Source: Treponema sp. UBA4319
GTDB taxonomy: Bacteria > Spirochaetota > Spirochaetia > Treponematales > Treponemataceae
Length of the DNA stretch: 15,803 bases
Reading direction: 5' to 3'
Assembly (NCBI GenBank): GCA_002393865.1
Contig: DGUD01000176.1
Coordinates: 1 to 15,803 of the forward strand
Made by a program: the position numbers and the translations under genes. Shown here one piece after another: positions 12,518 to 15,803 of the stretch. The notes under the pieces are model-generated. The model was not told the origin of the DNA, ran no database searches, and worked only from the letters and a program-made list of their open reading frames with translations. The first letter of the stretch is position 1, and every line of letters begins with the position of its first letter.

Positions 12518-14428
12518 TTAGTTGCCGCGGCCCAGGTTGGGGATGACCGGTTTTCCTTCCAGAATCATATTCTTCAATTCCGCGTACTTTGCCTTTTCGT
12601 CTCCCGGCCCGAGCACCGTCGGGTGCCGCACCTGGGCGATTCCCCGCATCTCTTCCAGATTGTGGTAGCCATGGCATTTCATAAAGGCCCTGATTCCCTG
12701 TGAGACCTCGATGGCGATATGCGGGTTGGTGAACTTTGCCTGCCCGATTTCAATGGCGGAGGCGCCGGCCATGATGAACTCGACGGCATCCTGCCAGCTG
12801 CAGATTCCGCCGATGCCCACGACCGGAACCCGCTTTTCCGGCGGCAGCTTGTTTATTTCCTCAACGACGTCGTAGACGATGCGGAGCGCCAGCGGCTTGA
12901 GCCCCGGCCCGGAATAGCCTGCGTGCACGTTGTTGAAGAAGGGCTTGCCGGTGTCGATGTTTATTGCGACTCCGTGCACCATGTTGATCAGGCTGATTGC
13001 ATCCGCCCCGGCCTTTATGCAGGCTATGGCAATCGGGCGGTTGTCCGCGGCGTTGGGCGAAAGCTTTACCATCAGGGGCTTGGTGGTGACGGCGCGGACT
13101 GCGGAAACGCAGTAGTAGGCGGTGTCCGGGCTTAAGCCCCAGGCAAGGCCGGCCGCTTTTATGTTGGGGCACGAGATGTTCAGCTCAATCATGTCGCACG
13201 GGCTTTTGTCCAGGATTTTTGCCCCCTCTACATAGGACTCGATGTCGCTGCCCGCAAGGTTTGCGATGACGACCGGCCCCAGACCGGTCATGCCCGGAAG
13301 CAGCTTGTCCACGAAGTACGGTATGCCGGGATTCTGCAGCCCGATGGAATTCATGTTGCCGCCGGCGACTTCCAGGGAGCGCTCGCCCTTGTTGCCTTCC
13401 CGAGGCTCATAGGTGCAGCCTTTGGAGCAGATGCCGCCCCAAGCTGCCACGTCGCTGACCCCGCGGAAATTCTGTCCGAATGCGAACGTCCCGGCGCTGG
13501 CTATGACCGGGTTCCTGAAAGGAACGCCCGCAATGCGCACGCTGATGTCCGGCTCTTCCGAGGCAGCAAGCGGCGGCCGTCTGGGGGTAGGCGCGGGGAA
13601 GCGCAGGATTTTCGCGTCGAAGACGGGGCCGTCCTTGCAGCAGCGCTTCAGGCCTTCGCTCGTATCTATCGTGCAGCCAAGGCAGGCGCCCAGCCCGCAG
13701 AGCATGCGGTGCTCCATGCTTATCCAGCAGCGGATGCCCGCTTCCCCGGCAATCTTCTGGATGTACGCCAAAGCGGGGGTGGGGCCGCAGGCATAGAGCA
13801 CCTTGTAGCCGCCCTGAACCAGGGCTTCTTTGGTGAGCGCCGCAGGAAGCATTCCTTTTATACCTGCGCTGCCGTCGTCGGTGGTAATCACCAGATTCCG
13901 CGCGCGGACATGATCCAGTCCGTAGCAGCCGGATTTGAAGGAGGCATAAAAATCGTAGGAGCCGGCGGGAAGCGCCGAAGCGAGGTTTGCCACCGGGGCG
14001 ACGCCGATGCCGCCGCCCACGATGCAGACTTTTCCTTCCTCTTCCTTCTGCAGCGCCGGCCACGGCTGCCCCAGCGGGCCGATGACGCTCAGGTCGTCCC
14101 AGAGGGTCATGTGGCAGAGCTCCTGCGTCCCGCGGCCTTTTTCAAGCATCAGGAACTGCACCACCACCTTGCGCCGGCCGTTCTCCGCAGTCCAGACTTC
14201 TGAATGGTACACGCTTATGGGCCGGTTGTAGTGGACGGCGGACTTGGCGCTCCGTATAAGGTAGAACTGGCCTGCCTGAGGGACTTTCTGGGCGGGACGC
14301 TCCAGCTCTATCGTCGTCTGCAGGAGGTACACGTTTGGCTGCCCCTCGATTTTCTCAAGCCGCTCGACTTTTGTGATGCCAAAGAACAAGAGGCCTTTGC
14401 CCTCTTCATCTATTTCTGCTACGTCCAT
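12518..14428 (-). CDS. pyrKD: Fused dihydroorotate dehydrogenase B: PyrK electron-transfer and PyrD catalytic domains
   Basis: This 636-residue fusion catalyses oxidation of dihydroorotate to orotate in pyrimidine synthesis. Residues 10-280 are PyrK-like: NRPISVY (68-74) binds FAD, GGGIGVAP (138-145) is the NAD-side loop, and C244, C249, C252 and C264 hold a 2Fe-2S cluster. After a Pro/Ala-rich linker (278-292), residues 295-625 are a class 1B PyrD: SAGTFAFG (311-318), NSIGLQNPG (360-368), and ELNISCPN (415-422) with catalytic C420. In most bacteria these are separate subunits. Fusion fixes a 1:1 ratio and is an organismal marker; I recall it in Treponema. The minus-strand AGAGG precedes the ATG, and a strong promoter lies at 14467-14495. 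It is housekeeping and probably unrelated to the redox operons. Confidence 0.92.
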   Translation of the reverse strand: MDVAEIDEEGKGLLFFGITKVERLEKIEGQPNVYLLQTTIELERPAQKVPQAGQFYLIRSAKSAVHYNRPISVYHSEVWTAENGRRKVVVQFLMLEKGRGTQELCHMTLWDDLSVIGPLGQPWPALQKEEEGKVCIVGGGIGVAPVANLASALPAGSYDFYASFKSGCYGLDHVRARNLVITTDDGSAGIKGMLPAALTKEALVQGGYKVLYACGPTPALAYIQKIAGEAGIRCWISMEHRMLCGLGACLGCTIDTSEGLKRCCKDGPVFDAKILRFPAPTPRRPPLAASEEPDISVRIAGVPFRNPVIASAGTFAFGQNFRGVSDVAAWGGICSKGCTYEPREGNKGERSLEVAGGNMNSIGLQNPGIPYFVDKLLPGMTGLGPVVIANLAGSDIESYVEGAKILDKSPCDMIELNISCPNIKAAGLAWGLSPDTAYYCVSAVRAVTTKPLMVKLSPNAADNRPIAIACIKAGADAISLINMVHGVAINIDTGKPFFNNVHAGYSGPGLKPLALRIVYDVVEEINKLPPEKRVPVVGIGGICSWQDAVEFIMAGASAIEIGQAKFTNPHIAIEVSQGIRAFMKCHGYHNLEEMRGIAQVRHPTVLGPGDEKAKYAELKNMILEGKPVIPNLGRGN

Positions 14429-14466
14429 AGCTTACCTCTTTTATTGTGTTGTATTATGCTAACTAT

Positions 14467-14495
14467 AGTATATATAAATTTACTTTTCGTTGCAA
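14467..14495 (-). promoter_or_regulatory. pyrKD promoter
   Basis: On the minus strand the -35 box TTGCAA (14490-14495) and -10 box TATACT (14467-14472) are separated by 17 bp. The stretch is markedly AT-rich against GC-rich surroundings. Transcription would start near 14460, leaving a leader of about 32 nt with an AGAGGT ribosome site. No attenuator or long pyrimidine-responsive leader fits in that distance. Confidence 0.65.
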
Positions 14496-14758
14496 TGCCG
14501 GATACAGTTCCGCGCATCGCCGCTCAGGGGCTTTGCATGGGGATGTATTCCGTCCGGAGAGGGGCGTGACAGAGGCAGGCTATGAAAGCTCTGGGGAATG
14601 ATTTTTCCCCGGCTGTAGGAGGCAGGCTGAAAAATGCGCGGAATCGGGCTCCCCCGCACCGGCGCCGTCTGCAAAGCGATGCGTGCGGGCGGCAGTGCCG
14701 CCGCTGGTGGATCGCAAAACGGTGGCGCCCGGAAAGAAGCCGGGGGAATAAAACGAGG
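14496..14758. other. Non-coding interval between pyrKD and secA
   Basis: No gene is supported here. Short open frames on both strands lack ribosome sites and recognisable protein patterns, and are rich in Arg/Pro/His as expected of shadow translation. The interval holds hairpins: GGGGAA-TGATTT-TTCCCC (14593-14610) and CCCGG-AAAGAAG-CCGGG (14728-14744). They could be RNA processing signals or parts of the secA 3' region. I see no tRNA, repeat array or mobile-element end. Confidence 0.5.
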
Positions 14759-14808
14759 GGCAGCCCCATACGCTGCCGGCGCAGGGAGCTGTCCCGTTCC
14801 GGGCTGCC
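14759..14808 (-). terminator. Candidate secA terminator
   Basis: GGCAGCCC (14759-14766) and GGGCTGCC (14801-14808) form perfect 8-bp arms around 34 nt, beginning 1 bp after the secA stop codon. On the minus strand the second arm is followed within a few bases by CGTTTTATT, a short T-run. The long loop weakens the case, though a smaller hairpin can form inside it. Confidence 0.4.
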
Positions 14809-14809
14809 G

Positions 14810-15803
14810 CTAGGCGTTGCGGCCGTGGCAGTTTTTGTATTTTTTGCCGGAGCCGCAGGGGCACGGGTCGTTGCGCCCGATTTTGGGGCTGGTCCGCATC
14901 ATCGTGATGCTCTGTCCCTGCCTGCCGCTCTTCATGGCGCTGTTCTCCGCATCTTTCTTTGCGCTGCTCGCGATTGCGGGCTGCGCCTCTTCATGCTGGG
15001 CGGTCATGTTGTGCACCTGCTGCTGGGGGCGCTGGGGCTCCATGCCTGCCGGATGCACCTGAATCTTGACTTTGAATACGCGGCTTTCCACGGCGTCGCG
15101 GATGCTGGAGAGCATGGCGTCAAATGCATTGAAGCCGTCTATCTTGTATTCGGTAAGCGGGTTCTTGCTGCCGTAGGAGCGCAGGTAGACCGCCTCGCGC
15201 AGGCCGTCGAGGAATTCAAGCTGGTCAAGCCATTTCTTGTCTATCATCTGGATATACTGGTAGCGTATGAACATATTGAAGTTCTGCTTGCCGACCAGCA
15301 TCTCTTTCTGGGTGATGTCGTTCTGCAGCACGGCCTCCACGCCTTCCTGCGTGAGCTGGTCGTAGCCGATGGTCTGCCCGAAGTCGTTGCGTATGCGGTC
15401 TGCCAGCGCGCTCTTTGTGTTGCTGCCTTTGCTGTGGCGGGAAAGCTGCTCGTACTCGTCAAAAATCTGCGCGACGGTCTCCTTTGCGTTGTCCATGACG
15501 CGCCTGCTCAGGTTCTCATCCGCGAGAATCTCATCGCGCTGCTCATAGATGAACGAGCGCTGCTGGTTCAGCACGTCGTCGTAGTCAAGCAGGTTCTTGC
15601 GGATCTCGAAGTTGCGTTCCTCGACTTTTTTCTGGGCCTTCTCTATGGATTTGTTGAGCCACGGATGGTTTATCGGCTCGCCGGGCACCATGCCTACACG
15701 GGACATGATTTTCTTCATGCGCTCGCCGCCGAAGAGCCGCATCAGGTCGTCGTCCATGGAGATGTAGAACTTGCTGCGGCCGGGGTCTCCCTGACGGCCG
15801 GAA
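14810..15803 (-). CDS. secA: SecA preprotein translocase ATPase, C-terminal part (runs off the window)
   Basis: About 330 C-terminal residues of SecA are visible, with the 5' part beyond the right edge. The frame stays open to the edge and begins [15 protein letters not shown] followed by [14 protein letters not shown], the end of the second nucleotide-binding fold. Next come the helical scaffold and wing regions with [33 protein letters not shown] and a [14 protein letters not shown] stretch. A Gln/Ala-rich linker leads to the terminal zinc-binding SEC-C motif [16 protein letters not shown], which binds SecB and phospholipids in characterised SecA. SecA drives Sec export at the inner membrane, the route the three signal-peptide proteins of this window would use. 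The internal ATG at 15757 is not the true start. Confidence 0.97.
   Translation of the reverse strand, partial: SGRQGDPGRSKFYISMDDDLMRLFGGERMKKIMSRVGMVPGEPINHPWLNKSIEKAQKKVEERNFEIRKNLLDYDDVLNQQRSFIYEQRDEILADENLSRRVMDNAKETVAQIFDEYEQLSRHSKGSNTKSALADRIRNDFGQTIGYDQLTQEGVEAVLQNDITQKEMLVGKQNFNMFIRYQYIQMIDKKWLDQLEFLDGLREAVYLRSYGSKNPLTEYKIDGFNAFDAMLSSIRDAVESRVFKVKIQVHPAGMEPQRPQQQVHNMTAQHEEAQPAIASSAKKDAENSAMKSGRQGQSITMMRTSPKIGRNDPCPCGSGKKYKNCHGRNA

Noticed and set aside
14204..14569. Plus-strand open frame of 121 codons across the pyrKD start
   Set aside because: It overlaps the pyrKD 5' end and promoter, with no ribosome site or family pattern.
14757..14767. GGGGC-A-GCCCC as a hairpin
   Set aside because: A one-base loop cannot form; these bases more likely pair with 14801-14808.

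Overview
The window is a dense, GC-rich bacterial segment with strong AGGAGG-type ribosome sites. The organism looks diderm, because several redox proteins carry Sec signal peptides. A Treponema-like spirochaete is my best guess: I recall fused PyrK-PyrD proteins from that group and the other gene families fit. This is an inference with only moderate confidence, and there is no rRNA or other direct taxonomic marker.

Layout. Bases 1-1200 hold a promoter and a two-gene operon: an ABM-type (quinol monooxygenase-like) protein and a DUF554 membrane protein. Bases 1245-5486 hold an operator/promoter and a four-gene operon: a DXS/transketolase-like ThDP enzyme, an exported aldo/keto reductase, an exported flavodoxin and a carboxymuconolactone decarboxylase-cupin fusion. 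Bases 5509-7116 hold a DUF4405-like membrane protein with a probable leaderless promoter and an Fe-S-type flavoprotein. On the minus strand, bases 7152-10195 hold a LysR regulator, a MATE exporter and an MmcQ/YjbR protein. Bases 10286-12480 hold a second operator/promoter and a two-gene operon: an exported SUMF1-flavodoxin fusion and a second DUF4405-like membrane protein. The right end, on the minus strand, holds a fused PyrK-PyrD dihydroorotate dehydrogenase and the C-terminal third of SecA; both are housekeeping genes.

How it may work together. Two operons 9 kb apart share an ungapped 45-bp upstream element (35 of 45 bases identical). It contains a T-N11-A dyad centred near -64, ends exactly in a TTGTAC -35 box, and is followed in both cases by an 18-bp spacer and a TAtACT/TAcACT -10 box. 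That is the architecture of a LysR-type activation site, and a LysR gene lies between the two copies. Each half of the region encodes an exported flavodoxin and a small membrane protein with the same histidine pattern (H-x13-H ... H-x13-H-x3-H), which could bind two b-haems. I propose a LysR-controlled trans-membrane electron-transfer system: a cytosolic flavoprotein donor, a di-haem membrane conduit, a periplasmic flavodoxin, and periplasmic reductases or repair proteins. Reactive carbonyl, quinone or redox stress would be a plausible signal. The regulon layout and histidine pattern are read from the sequence; the function is inference.
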